Source: Phycisphaerae bacterium (GTDB lineage Bacteria; Planctomycetota; Phycisphaerae; UBA1845). Taken from it: a stretch of 15,234 bases of DNA. The stretch is taken from the NCBI GenBank assembly GCA_029260155.1, contig JAJDDU010000436.1, forward strand, positions 1 to 15,234, read 5' to 3'. Positions 1 through 7,420 of this stretch are shown piece by piece. The notes under the pieces were generated by a model. That model saw nothing but the letters and a program-made list of their open reading frames with translations. It was not told the origin of the DNA and made no database searches. Position numbers and translations under genes: made by a program. Every line of letters begins with the position of its first letter. Within the stretch, counting starts at the first letter, position 1.

Positions 1-2086
1 CCTGGTCGAATGCCACGCGGTCTGTGCCGAAGATCGCCAGGTAGTAGAGGCCGGGTTCGGGCGACGGGTTGGTTGGGCAATCTACGACGTCGCTCCCGCA
101 GACGTTCGCGCCGAGCACGGGACGCGTCTGATCGAGTCCGCCCTGTTGCGACGACTGATCGGCCACCGCAATGAGCTCGCCATCCGAGGTGTACAGCGCC
201 ATGGCCAGATCGAAAACCGTCTGGAACCCGTTTCCGGTCAAGCCACTCACCGCCGCGGAGATGCTCATGACGCCGCTAGTCTGCAGCAAGGGGTCGCCGT
301 CGAGTTCGATGCGGTAGATGTCGATGTCTTGGCCGAGGCCGGCAAACGCGCCGTCGCCGATCGCGCCGACGATGGGTCCGGGGTTACCGTTGTTGTTGAC
401 CGGTCCGATTGCGTCCGCCTGTTCCAGCGTGTCGTCGGGTTCGTGCCTGGACACGTAGCAAGTGAAGCCTCCGGCGCTGGCGTCATCTTCGACGCAACCG
501 GGATCGATCACAGCCAGTGACAGTGCATACCCGCCGACGTCGTTCGGGGCGACCGGGGTGATGGACGTGGGATCTTCCGGGTCGTAGTTTGCGTTGAGTT
601 CGCCGCTTATGCCGACGTAGATTGTGTCGGCGCCTGCGGGCACTTCGACGGTCGAAAATGCGTCGAGGCTGAATCGGTAGTAGTCGTCGCAGCCGGCCAA
701 TTCCTCGATGCCCGATCCGGCGTCTGCGAACAGTCGCAAGTATGGATCCCAAAGCGGCGTGCCGTCGATCGTCGTTTCACCCTCGACCAGCGCGGAGACG
801 ACTGCACCGGGCAAGAGTCCGTCGATGCGGAAGAGGTCAATGTCTTGTAGCGGGTCTACCACGGGCGGAAGCGTCTTGACGCAAGTGGCGTTGTCGGGGT
901 CACCGGTACACAACAGCAGCGCTTCGAAGTCGTCAAGATCGATGTGTCCGTCCGTGTTGTGGTCGTGGACTTCACACGCCGTCGAGACTTCGGAGCCGAA
1001 GCACCGTTGAAAACAGGCGAAGTCGGCGAAATCGACGGCGCCAGTGTCGTCGCAATCGAAGAGCCTTAAAGGCGGCGGGGCGATCGGTTGGCCGTTGTCG
1101 CCGACGAATCCGTTCACCGTCGCCAGCCCGCTCGTGCAGGGATCGGGCGGGGCGATGGCAACTGTGTCGGCGGTGGCTATCTCGTTGTTGCCGTCTTTGT
1201 CTTCATTCGGTCCCGTGTACAATGTGAGCGCGATTCCATAATGCGGGAGGTCCAATGTGCAGTTCGCCCCGCCAGTGCAGACATCGTTAACGTTTGGATC
1301 CCAACCCGCATCATCGCAGACAAGTGGATACTCCGGTGGATCGCAGTGCGTGGCGACGCCGAGCAAGTGCATGCCATCCTCGTTCCCTGGCCCACCGCTT
1401 GCCAGCACGGGCCCGGCCTGTGGGTTGCCGCCTTCGCACGCGGACGGGTTGCTACCAATCGCAATCTCGACGCCGACTCTCCCGGTGGGCAGGGTGATCG
1501 GTCGACGCCCGATGTTGTCGCCGATGGGCTGGTCGACCACGCTGAGTTGTTGTTCGAGCGTGAGGCCACTGCCGGGAGGATCCTCGTACAATCCCACGAC
1601 GTTGTAGGTCTGCGCGTCGTAGTCGACGCTCACTCGAATCAGCCCGGGCTGACCGGTCGCGGGATCCAGCCACGGTGGGACGGGATCGAGCAACGGACCA
1701 CCTTGCGTTCGGAATAGCCCGTCGACTCCTAGTGACTCGCCGGGAAGCCCGCTATCCGTTCCCGCGTAGAACTGCAATTGGAGAGGCGTACTCGATGCTT
1801 CGCCGTTGACTAGATAGACATCGAATCCACTGACCTCGCCCCCTACGGTTACGAACCAGTCTCGCGGCCTCAGAAATCGACCAAGGGACAACCAAGTCAC
1901 GTTGAGGGTGCACGCGTCGGTGTTGTCGTACAGTCTGGGTCGACCCGGGTCGCCACCGAACGCGCTTGGTGCGGGCGCTCCGACGAATACCGCGCCTGTG
2001 GCCGACTTGGAGGGGAATTCCTCCGCGGCGGCGAAACCCGCGGAAGCCAACAAAGCAGCGCAAATGGCGAATCTGGCGATTGTCAT
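1..2086 (-). CDS. Large secreted protein with dockerin-like EF-hand pair and two PPC-like domains (3' end beyond left edge)
   Basis: This frame is open from an ATG at 2086 to the left edge, about 695 codons without a stop, so the C-terminus is missing. A strong Shine-Dalgarno (GGAGG, 2095-2099) lies 8 nt before the ATG. Residues 1-21 form a signal peptide (MTIARFAICAALLASAGFAAA, then EEF). Residues ~22-330 are an unassigned, Gly/Pro-rich, probably beta-rich region with scattered cysteines. At ~344 and ~375 there are two EF-hand-like loops (DCDDTGAVDFAD and DHNTDGHIDLDD), as in planctomycete dockerin-type domains. Two segments resemble bacterial pre-peptidase C-terminal (PPC) domains: ~405-515 (DIDLFRIDGLLPG) and ~545-685 (EPDDTLEQAD, then DIDIYRIELDGD). 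The likely location is the cell surface or outside the cell, with calcium bound by the EF-hand loops. The catalytic role, if any, is not visible. A sorting signal may lie in the missing C-terminus. Confidence 0.85.
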   Translation of the reverse strand, partial: MTIARFAICAALLASAGFAAAEEFPSKSATGAVFVGAPAPSAFGGDPGRPRLYDNTDACTLNVTWLSLGRFLRPRDWFVTVGGEVSGFDVYLVNGEASSTPLQLQFYAGTDSGLPGESLGVDGLFRTQGGPLLDPVPPWLDPATGQPGLIRVSVDYDAQTYNVVGLYEDPPGSGLTLEQQLSVVDQPIGDNIGRRPITLPTGRVGVEIAIGSNPSACEGGNPQAGPVLASGGPGNEDGMHLLGVATHCDPPEYPLVCDDAGWDPNVNDVCTGGANCTLDLPHYGIALTLYTGPNEDKDGNNEIATADTVAIAPPDPCTSGLATVNGFVGDNGQPIAPPPLRLFDCDDTGAVDFADFACFQRCFGSEVSTACEVHDHNTDGHIDLDDFEALLLCTGDPDNATCVKTLPPVVDPLQDIDLFRIDGLLPGAVVSALVEGETTIDGTPLWDPYLRLFADAGSGIEELAGCDDYYRFSLDAFSTVEVPAGADTIYVGISGELNANYDPEDPTSITPVAPNDVGGYALSLAVIDPGCVEDDASAGGFTCYVSRHEPDDTLEQADAIGPVNNNGNPGPIVGAIGDGAFAGLGQDIDIYRIELDGDPLLQTSGVMSISAAVSGLTGNGFQTVFDLAMALYTSDGELIAVADQSSQQGGLDQTRPVLGANVCGSDVVDCPTNPSPEPGLYYLAIFGTDRVAFDQ

Positions 2087-2118
2087 GATCTGTTCCTCCA
2101 CATGTCTTCCTCGACCAC

Positions 2119-2147
2119 GGGGACGGAAATGAACTGACCACGTCCCC
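2119..2147 (-). promoter_or_regulatory. Hairpin in the 5' leader of the dockerin/PPC gene
   Basis: The inverted repeat GGGGACG / CGTCCCC (2119-2125 and 2141-2147) encloses a 15-nt loop. In the predicted leader it forms a 7-bp stem, five of its pairs being G-C (10 of the 14 arm bases are G or C on each strand count basis), about 20 nt upstream of the Shine-Dalgarno. It has no T-tract and does not overlap the ribosome binding site. It could stabilise the message or be incidental. Confidence 0.35.
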
Positions 2148-2160
2148 ATCGCCACGTCGG

Positions 2161-2189
2161 ATGCTAGGGCGAGTCGCGGCAAATGTCAG
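2161..2189 (-). promoter_or_regulatory. Candidate sigma70-type promoter for the dockerin/PPC gene
   Basis: On the minus strand, CTGACA (2189-2184, 5/6 to TTGACA) is followed after 17 nt by TAGCAT (2166-2161, 4/6 to TATAAT). Transcription would start near 2153 and give a leader of about 67 nt before the ATG at 2086. This was found by eye, and no planctomycete-specific promoter model was applied. Confidence 0.35.
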
Positions 2190-2223
2190 GAGTTGTTTAT
2201 CAATTGAAGCGAAAAACGTCGGT

Positions 2224-2244
2224 GTCGGAAAGTCGAAGGTCGAA
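2224..2244. repeat. Short imperfect 7-bp tandem repeat downstream of the FG-GAP gene
   Basis: Three consecutive 7-mers on the plus strand read GTCGGAA, AGTCGAA and GGTCGAA. The array lies 34 nt beyond the stop of the FG-GAP lipoprotein gene (2278) and upstream of the candidate promoter at 2161-2189. It is too short to be convincing alone. It is listed because the other end of the same gene carries two longer arrays with the same period. Confidence 0.4.
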
Positions 2245-2277
2245 ATGGAGGCGTTTTAGACTCTCTGCTCTTTTCTT

Positions 2278-4035
2278 TCATTCATGGATTCCGCCGGTTC
2301 CTTTGAGGATGGCGAGCTTGTGATCGACGGGGGGCGTTGGGAGTTGGTCCTGTGTGCCGTCCGGCCAGAGGACGGTGACGTGATCGATGTGCGTTGTGTT
2401 TCCCAAGCCGAAGTGGGCAGCCGGGGGAGCGGCGGAGAGGTAACTGTGTGCGCGCGTGATGTGTTGCGTGAGAGATCGGTCACCCAGACTGACCGTGATG
2501 GTCGCTCCTATTACGTCGCGTCCGATTGCGGGGTCGATGGCGCGAACGGCTAGCCAATGTCCGTCCTTGGGGGCGTCGTTTCGGTACACACGCGGCCGCC
2601 CGCCGCAATTGGTGAGCACTAGATCGAGATCGCCGTCACCGTCGAGGTCGGCAGGTATCAAAGCCCTGCCAACCTCTATAGTCGAAACGAATGGTCCGGC
2701 TCGATCCCTTGGGATGCTGCTGAATTGGCCTTGGCCGTCGTTTTCAAAAACCAGGTTCGGTTCGGCGTAGAAGCTCCAGAATGGCTCTAGCGTGACGTCG
2801 GGATGAGGTTCGTCGCGGAATACGCGTCCGTTGACGACGACGATGTCGAGGTCGCCGTCGTGCTCGATGTCGAACATGGCTGTTCCGAACCCAGTAAGCG
2901 GTCTGCTCAGCGCTGCGAGTCCGGCTGAATCGGTGCGGTCCTCGAATGTCGAATGCTCACCGCCCGCGTAGAGTGTGTTGGACTCCTTCCAGATGTGGGT
3001 CATGAATACATCGAGTTGCCCGTCGCCGTTTGCGTCGCCGGCGGCCACCCCCATCCCCGCTTCGGTACGCCCGGCAGCGTTGACCGCGAGTCCACGGGCT
3101 GGTGCCTCGTCCACGAACGTGCTGTCGCCCTTGTTGACCCAGAGCTGATTCTGCTCGCCGTCGTTGGCGACGAGCACGTCCGGCCTGCGATCGCCGGTGA
3201 AGTCTATACACAGAAGCCCGAGACCTTTGCGACCCGCTCGACCGATGCCCGACTCAGTCGACGCATCGGCAAAGGTGCCGTCGCCGTTGTTGTGGTAGAG
3301 GCGATCGGGTGTGCCGTCGAACGACTGCGGTCCGCAATAATCCGGATCTCCACGGTTGTCTTTGCAGTGGGGGACGTCGACTTCGGACTCCCCCCCGTAG
3401 TCGAGGTAGTTGGTCACGAAGAGATCGAGAGACCCGTCTGCATCAAAATCGGCGAAACAGGCTGAGGCGCCCCACGCGTTGTTTGCTATCGTGCTGCTTG
3501 CAGTGATATCGGTGAACGTCCCGTCGCCGTTGTTGCGGTACAGCGCATCGGGTCCGAAGTTGGTGACGTAGACATCCGCGTCCCCATCGTTGTCGATATC
3601 GCCAACGGCCACGCCCATTCCGTAGCCCGTATCGCCGAGCCCGGAACCCTCAGTCACGTCGGTATACACGCCGTCCGCGCTGCCGCGCAAGAGCCGGTTT
3701 CGGGCAGGGCCTTCGACTTCCTCCACGTCAGGCGGTGTGTGCCGGCGGCCGTTGATGAAGTAGATGTCGAGATTGCCGTCGTTGTCGAAATCGAAGACAG
3801 CCGCGCCGGCGCCCATGATCTCAGGATAGAAGAAGGTGTCCACGCGACCGGTTTCGTGGACGAACTTCGGCAGAACTCGATCAGAAACGTCGGTGAACAT
3901 CGCCGCGCGGGGTGAATCGTGGGGCTCGGAGGGCGGTTCTGCCTTCGGCGCGGGTTCCTTTCGGCAGCCGACGGGGGAAAAAGCTGAAAGTAGAAAGCAG
4001 AAAGTAGAAAGTAGAAAACGGAGGCGGAATCTCAT
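2278..4035 (-). CDS. FG-GAP/VCBS repeat lipoprotein with C-terminal ASPIC/UnbV domain
   Basis: This is a complete 585-residue protein starting at ATG 4035. The N-terminus is a lipoprotein-type signal: Arg-rich start, hydrophobic stretch, then PVGC with Cys24 as the probable lipidated residue, followed by a Pro/Glu-rich linker. Seven FG-GAP (VCBS) motifs start near residues 82, 146, 196, 278, 334, 389 and 463, for example DFDNDG, DIDNDG and DLDGDG. Seven fits a seven-bladed beta-propeller with calcium-binding loops. The fourth (DFTGDR) is degenerate. Residues ~495-565 match the ASPIC/UnbV domain that closes many such proteins (CRTAC1-like). Two blade regions share near-identical DNA (around 3281-3313 and 3521-3553), suggesting recent blade duplication. 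Codons 7-18 of the signal peptide are made of a 7-bp tandem repeat. The likely location is membrane-anchored and extracytoplasmic. Ligand or partner is unknown. Confidence 0.9.
   Translation of the reverse strand: MRFRLRFLLSTFCFLLSAFSPVGCRKEPAPKAEPPSEPHDSPRAAMFTDVSDRVLPKFVHETGRVDTFFYPEIMGAGAAVFDFDNDGNLDIYFINGRRHTPPDVEEVEGPARNRLLRGSADGVYTDVTEGSGLGDTGYGMGVAVGDIDNDGDADVYVTNFGPDALYRNNGDGTFTDITASSTIANNAWGASACFADFDADGSLDLFVTNYLDYGGESEVDVPHCKDNRGDPDYCGPQSFDGTPDRLYHNNGDGTFADASTESGIGRAGRKGLGLLCIDFTGDRRPDVLVANDGEQNQLWVNKGDSTFVDEAPARGLAVNAAGRTEAGMGVAAGDANGDGQLDVFMTHIWKESNTLYAGGEHSTFEDRTDSAGLAALSRPLTGFGTAMFDIEHDGDLDIVVVNGRVFRDEPHPDVTLEPFWSFYAEPNLVFENDGQGQFSSIPRDRAGPFVSTIEVGRALIPADLDGDGDLDLVLTNCGGRPRVYRNDAPKDGHWLAVRAIDPAIGRDVIGATITVSLGDRSLTQHITRAHSYLSAAPPAAHFGLGNTTHIDHVTVLWPDGTQDQLPTPPVDHKLAILKGTGGIHE
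3983..4017. repeat. 7-bp tandem repeat (consensus GTAGAAA) inside the lipoprotein signal peptide
   Basis: Five consecutive units on the plus strand read GCTGAAA, GTAGAAA, GCAGAAA, GTAGAAA and GTAGAAA. The array encodes residues 7-18 of the FG-GAP lipoprotein, the hydrophobic core of its signal peptide. Three units equal seven codons, so gain or loss of three units keeps the frame. One or two units would shift it. Confidence 0.85.
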
Positions 4036-4037
4036 CT

Positions 4038-4072
4038 TGCGACCTTCAGCGTTGGACCTTGGACCTTGGACT
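4038..4072. repeat. 7-bp tandem repeat (consensus TTGGACC) just upstream of the FG-GAP gene start
   Basis: In period-7 register the plus strand reads TGCGACC, TTCAGCG, TTGGACC, TTGGACC and TTGGACT. The last three are near perfect and the first two are degenerate. The array begins 2 nt upstream of the ATG at 4035, so it forms the whole translation-initiation region of that gene on the minus strand. It also supplies the only Shine-Dalgarno-like bases there (AAGG). Its unit differs from the array inside the gene. Confidence 0.75.
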
Positions 4073-4145
4073 CAATCAAGACGCTACGGCGGGTGACGTG
4101 CTTGGGCAAGGGGGGGATGCTGCTCGGTGTCCGACCCTTGTGGTT

Positions 4146-4165
4146 CCACGGATTGCAATCCGTGG
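4146..4165. promoter_or_regulatory. Perfect 20-bp palindrome, possible operator
   Basis: CCACGGATTGCAATCCGTGG is perfectly self-complementary over 20 bp with no spacer. It sits mid-way between the divergent genes and shares a GATTGC/AATC core with the palindrome at 4200-4214. A dimeric regulator site is one reading. A REP-like dispersed repeat is the main alternative, and only a genome-wide count can separate them. Confidence 0.5.
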
Positions 4166-4199
4166 GCTTTGGGGGGGATTGTGGGGAATATTGGTGGGT

Positions 4200-4214
4200 G
4201 TGATTGCGAATCAC
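4200..4214. promoter_or_regulatory. 15-bp palindrome with GATTGCGAATC core, possible second operator
   Basis: GTGATT and AATCAC are perfect 6-bp inverted arms around GCG. The core GATTGCGAATC differs from the first palindrome's core (GATTGCAATC) by one inserted G. Centre-to-centre distance is about 51.5 bp, close to five helical turns. The site is 55 bp before the ATG at 4270. Confidence 0.45.
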
Positions 4215-4256
4215 TCTTGTGGAAATGGTGTCTCGGTCGCTGGACCGTGTGTGAAT

Positions 4257-4261
4257 AGGAG
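4257..4261 (+). promoter_or_regulatory. Shine-Dalgarno that fixes the start of the DUF3352-like/TPR gene
   Basis: AGGAG lies 8 nt before the ATG at 4270. An in-frame GTG at 4261 overlaps this motif and would have no ribosome binding site of its own at proper spacing. ATG 4270 is therefore preferred. Confidence 0.7.
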
Positions 4262-4269
4262 TGCAAATC

Positions 4270-6543
4270 ATGTTCTGCAGGAAGAGTTGCGTCACGTTTC
4301 TGGTGTGTATGTCCGTGGTCCCGCTGTTTGGTAGCTCCGCAATGGCGGTGGAAAAGGGTGATGGGCGGTTTTACCACGCCTACTACGCTGAGCACGCCGA
4401 GGGGGATCTGGACAGGGCGGCTGATCTTTACGCCGAAGTCGTTGGTGATCGCCAGGTTGACCGGTCGTTGCGGTCGAAGGCCGAGGTTCGGTTGGCGGCG
4501 CTTCGCGAGGAATTGGCTGTGGTGGATTTCGCCCGGCTGATGCCGCCGAATACGCTGGTCTACGCCGAACTCACGCGCCCGGGCGATCAACTGATGAAGC
4601 TGTTGGACCAGTTGGGCGTGCTGTCGGACGGCAGTCTGCCGCCGGCTGTTGGCGGGCGACACGTGGCCATCAGCCCCGCGCTGATTAAGGAGACGCTGGG
4701 GATTCGGGGGGCAGCGGTCGCGATTACGGGATTTAACCTTGTCAAGCAGGTGCCGTCGGGAGTCGCGGTCTTTCATCACGGCGATCTCGATGTAATCCGA
4801 GGACTGATCGAAACGGGGCTTCCGATGGGCGCGAAACTCATCGAGCCGATCGGCGGGTTCCCGACGTATGACGTTGATGGCGAGGCGCTGGTGACGCTGA
4901 CGAATCGCCTGGTGATCGCGAGTGCGGAGCGGTCGCAGATCGAAAACGTCGTGCGCCGGTTGAAGGGCGAGCTTGATAACTCGTTGGCCACGACCGAGAT
5001 GCTAGCGGATTACGGCGAGGCGCGGGGCGATTCGCTGGCATTCTTCGTGATCAATGCCAAGCCGATCATGCCGATGGTCAAGGCCATGTCGGGTGCGCTT
5101 GGGGGGCAGGGCCACGAGGTGGCACTGGTCGAAGCGTTGGTCGATCCGGATAGCCTGCAGTCGTTGATTGGGCAGATTCGGGTGGGGGATGACGGGATTG
5201 GGTTGGAACTGGCGTTGCGCATGGACGAGGGGCATCGCAGCTTGGTTTACAACTTGCTGCGCACTCCTGCGATAAACAAAGAGACGTTGAAGTGCGTGCC
5301 GGCGGATGCCGCGGCGTTTATGGTCGGTGCGTTGAACGAAGCCTCGTCGCGGTACCAGGGCGGCGCGACTGATTCGGGCGGCTCGCCGGTGGTGACGCTG
5401 CTGGACATAGGCAGGGAGGTCTTCGCGAACGTCACGAGCTTTTCGATCTTCGTGCTGCCGCCGGAACGCGGTCCGGCGAGCATGCCCGTGTTTCCGGATG
5501 CCGGCTTGGTGTTAACGGTGAACGACGCGGCGAAGTCGGAAGCCTTGTGGACGCAGATGCTGGGTATCGCGAGTCTTGCGACCGGCGGTGGTGCGATCGA
5601 GGGCGCTTCCACGGAGATCAGCGGTGTGGCTGTTCGGCGTTTCGAGTTTCCTGAAGGCGTGACAGTCTACTACGCGACGGTGGGCAATGACGTGTTGATC
5701 GGCGGGAGTGCTTCGGCCATCGAGCGGTCGATCGACGCGAAACGCAAGGGGCGATCGGTCCTCAATGACGATCGGTTTTCCCGGCGAATGGCAGATTTGA
5801 GTCCGAGCACGACCAAGGGTGTGTTCGTTCATGCAGGCCGATGTGCCGCGATCGCGAAGGCGTATATGCCGGCGTCGGAAACGGCTGAGCTGTCGAAGAT
5901 GTTGGAGGCGCTCTCGGAAACGGTGGTGTCGCTTTCGGTGGAGCACTCCGATCAGGTGTTGCGGTTTTCAGCGAAGGTGACCGGCGTGCCGGACATCAGC
6001 GACGTGCTCGCCGCGGTTATCGATGAGGAGATGAGAAGGGAGGACTTGCACCGGACGGTTTCGCGGGCAGAGGGGCGCAGCGACTGGGACGGCGCACTGG
6101 CGGCCATCGAAGATACGACTGCGGTGAGACCCGCAAGCTCGAAGTTGCTGCGGAAGAAGTTCGACATCCTGGCTACGGGCAAGAAGGACCGCGCTGCGGC
6201 GCTCGCGGTGGGTGACGGTCTGTTCGAGATGCACCGAGATAACGCGAACGGGCTGAACAACGTTGCATGGGATCTGCTGACCAAGAAGCGGTACGGTGGA
6301 AACTACGGCCAATTGGCGCTGAAAATGTCGGTGCGATCGAACGACCTGACGGGCGGGAAGAACTGGGCGTACGTTGACACGTTGGCGCTCGCGAAGTTTG
6401 AGACTGGTGACGTCGGCGGGGCGATCGAGCTGGCGAAGAAAGCGATCGATCTGTCCGGCGGGGCGGGCGCGGATGATCTTCAAGCGGCGCTCAAACGCTT
6501 CGAAGCGGCGGCGGAGCGACAGTTGGCCGGCGGGGCGAGGTAG
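4270..6543 (+). CDS. Exported DUF3352-like protein flanked by TPR-like helices
   Basis: From ATG 4270 this is 757 residues. A signal peptide spans ~1-24 (MFCRKS..., ending SSAMA before VEKGDG). Residues ~30-82 look like a TPR-type helical pair (FYHAYYAEHAEGDLDRAADLYAEV). The segment beginning with PPNTLVYAEL at ~90 and including RLVIASAERSQIENVV (~213) and DSLAFFVINAKPI resembles the DUF3352-like exported proteins common in Planctomycetes. Another segment of the same type starts near residue 345 (VPADAAAFMVGAL). Residues ~605-750 are TPR-like (NGLNNVAWDLLTKKRY, then WAYVDTLALAKFETGD). The protein is probably periplasmic, and the TPR ends suggest protein-protein contacts. No catalytic motif was recognised. 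It shares core motifs with the product of 11394-13256. The gene stands alone and converges on the permease gene. Confidence 0.85.
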   Translation: MFCRKSCVTFLVCMSVVPLFGSSAMAVEKGDGRFYHAYYAEHAEGDLDRAADLYAEVVGDRQVDRSLRSKAEVRLAALREELAVVDFARLMPPNTLVYAELTRPGDQLMKLLDQLGVLSDGSLPPAVGGRHVAISPALIKETLGIRGAAVAITGFNLVKQVPSGVAVFHHGDLDVIRGLIETGLPMGAKLIEPIGGFPTYDVDGEALVTLTNRLVIASAERSQIENVVRRLKGELDNSLATTEMLADYGEARGDSLAFFVINAKPIMPMVKAMSGALGGQGHEVALVEALVDPDSLQSLIGQIRVGDDGIGLELALRMDEGHRSLVYNLLRTPAINKETLKCVPADAAAFMVGALNEASSRYQGGATDSGGSPVVTLLDIGREVFANVTSFSIFVLPPERGPASMPVFPDAGLVLTVNDAAKSEALWTQMLGIASLATGGGAIEGASTEISGVAVRRFEFPEGVTVYYATVGNDVLIGGSASAIERSIDAKRKGRSVLNDDRFSRRMADLSPSTTKGVFVHAGRCAAIAKAYMPASETAELSKMLEALSETVVSLSVEHSDQVLRFSAKVTGVPDISDVLAAVIDEEMRREDLHRTVSRAEGRSDWDGALAAIEDTTAVRPASSKLLRKKFDILATGKKDRAAALAVGDGLFEMHRDNANGLNNVAWDLLTKKRYGGNYGQLALKMSVRSNDLTGGKNWAYVDTLALAKFETGDVGGAIELAKKAIDLSGGAGADDLQAALKRFEAAAERQLAGGAR

Positions 6544-6553
6544 CACTCACGGT

Positions 6554-6585
6554 GGGTGGCCTAGCTCTAAAGCCATGGGCCACCC
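6554..6585. terminator. Inverted repeat between convergent genes, possible bidirectional terminator
   Basis: GGGTGGCC (6554-6561) and GGCCACCC (6578-6585) form a perfect 8-bp stem with a 16-nt loop, placed in the 61-bp gap between two converging genes. Position favours a terminator for both. No T-run follows on either strand, so it is not a canonical intrinsic terminator. A REP-like dispersed element is an alternative. Confidence 0.4.
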
Positions 6586-6604
6586 GGTCACGCTGATTCT
6601 GCGA

Positions 6605-7420
6605 TCAGGTCGCGTGGATGTCGCGGCGGGCGAATATGACTCCGCCGGCGACCCACGCGGTAAGGGTCAGCGCGGTCAGGACGACAATGTTGGAGGTTTG
6701 GATCGCACCGTCGCGGATGATGGCGAACGGGTGAAAATAGTGGAGCAGCCCGAGGGCTGACAACGCTTGGGCGCGAGGCCAGAACGCAGCCAGCGAGTTT
6801 AGCAGAAACGACGCAACGAGAATCCCGAATAGCCACCCGACGGCGCGCCCACGTCGAGAACTGCAAGCGCTGAACAGCATGGCCACCCCCGCTACGGTCC
6901 AGTGCATCAGGCAAGCGTTCATCACGACGTGTCGCAGTTCCCAAAGGTGCATCGATTCGGGAATGCCGGCAGTGCCGTCGCCGATCCACACGCCGCACCA
7001 CAGACATAGCATGAACACCGGGCAGCCGAGGAACACCCAGCTACTGACGGTCGTGTAGAGCGTCCATCGCGACATGGGCAGGGCGAGCAGCAGATCGGCG
7101 GTGCCCAGATCGATTTCGCCGCAGAGCACGCGCGTGGCGGTCATGATGACGTAGCCCCAGGTGACGGCGAGGACCACCGGGTGGACGAACGCAAATGCAC
7201 CGAGCGTGTTGACGGACATCACCTCAGAGAGATCCGCGCCTGTTAAGCTTTGAATGAGGCGCGCGATCCACGGCAGCTTCAGCCAATTGTTGGTCATTTC
7301 CCACGGTACGGATGCGAACGCGTGGATGATGAGGACCGGAAACAGCGTCAGCGCGAGGGCGGTCAGCGTCATTGCCCAGCGATGGTCGTACGCGGTTTTT
7401 CGCAAGAGTGCCGCGTTCAT
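6605..7420 (-). CDS. ABC-2 type transporter permease
   Basis: This 271-residue membrane protein starts at ATG 7420, which overlaps the TGA of the upstream ATPase gene by 4 nt (ATGA). The frame stays open upstream to 7747, but that stretch lies inside the ATPase gene and is Arg-rich shadow. About six hydrophobic segments can be seen: ~16-37, ~75-96, ~125-150, ~168-188, ~195-215 and ~243-264. A short cytoplasmic motif (RVLCGEIDLGTADLLLALP) after the second segment resembles the coupling region of ABC-2 permeases. With the ATPase it probably forms a complex of two permeases and two ATPases. The substrate cannot be read from sequence. Overlapping start and stop argue for translational coupling and 1:1 synthesis. 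It is the last gene of the five-gene cluster. Confidence 0.88.
   Translation of the reverse strand: MNAALLRKTAYDHRWAMTLTALALTLFPVLIIHAFASVPWEMTNNWLKLPWIARLIQSLTGADLSEVMSVNTLGAFAFVHPVVLAVTWGYVIMTATRVLCGEIDLGTADLLLALPMSRWTLYTTVSSWVFLGCPVFMLCLWCGVWIGDGTAGIPESMHLWELRHVVMNACLMHWTVAGVAMLFSACSSRRGRAVGWLFGILVASFLLNSLAAFWPRAQALSALGLLHYFHPFAIIRDGAIQTSNIVVLTALTLTAWVAGGVIFARRDIHAT

Larger units (their letters stand above)
4036..4269. other. Divergent intergenic region
   Basis: These 234 bp separate the FG-GAP lipoprotein gene (minus) from the DUF3352-like/TPR gene (plus). They hold a 7-bp repeat array, two runs of seven G (4110-4116 and 4171-4177), two related palindromes (4146-4165 and 4200-4214) and the Shine-Dalgarno of the plus-strand gene. 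I could not find a convincing -35/-10 pair on either strand. I see no RNA gene and no small ORF with coding features. Confidence 0.6.

Noticed and set aside
1088..1717. Plus-strand 209-residue ORF
   Set aside because: It is antisense to the dockerin/PPC gene, whose minus-strand frame is open over 2 kb with a signal peptide and Shine-Dalgarno.
4261..4269. GTG start at 4261 for the DUF3352-like/TPR protein
   Set aside because: The GTG overlaps the Shine-Dalgarno AGGAG, which is correctly spaced for ATG 4270. The signal peptide is complete from the ATG.
4084..4779. Minus-strand 231-residue ORF across the divergent intergenic region
   Set aside because: It is His/Arg/Gln-rich and low in complexity. 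It overlaps a well-supported plus-strand gene with a signal peptide and the intergenic palindromes.
5968..6546. Minus-strand 192-residue ORF
   Set aside because: Arg/Gln-rich shadow of the TPR region of the plus-strand gene.
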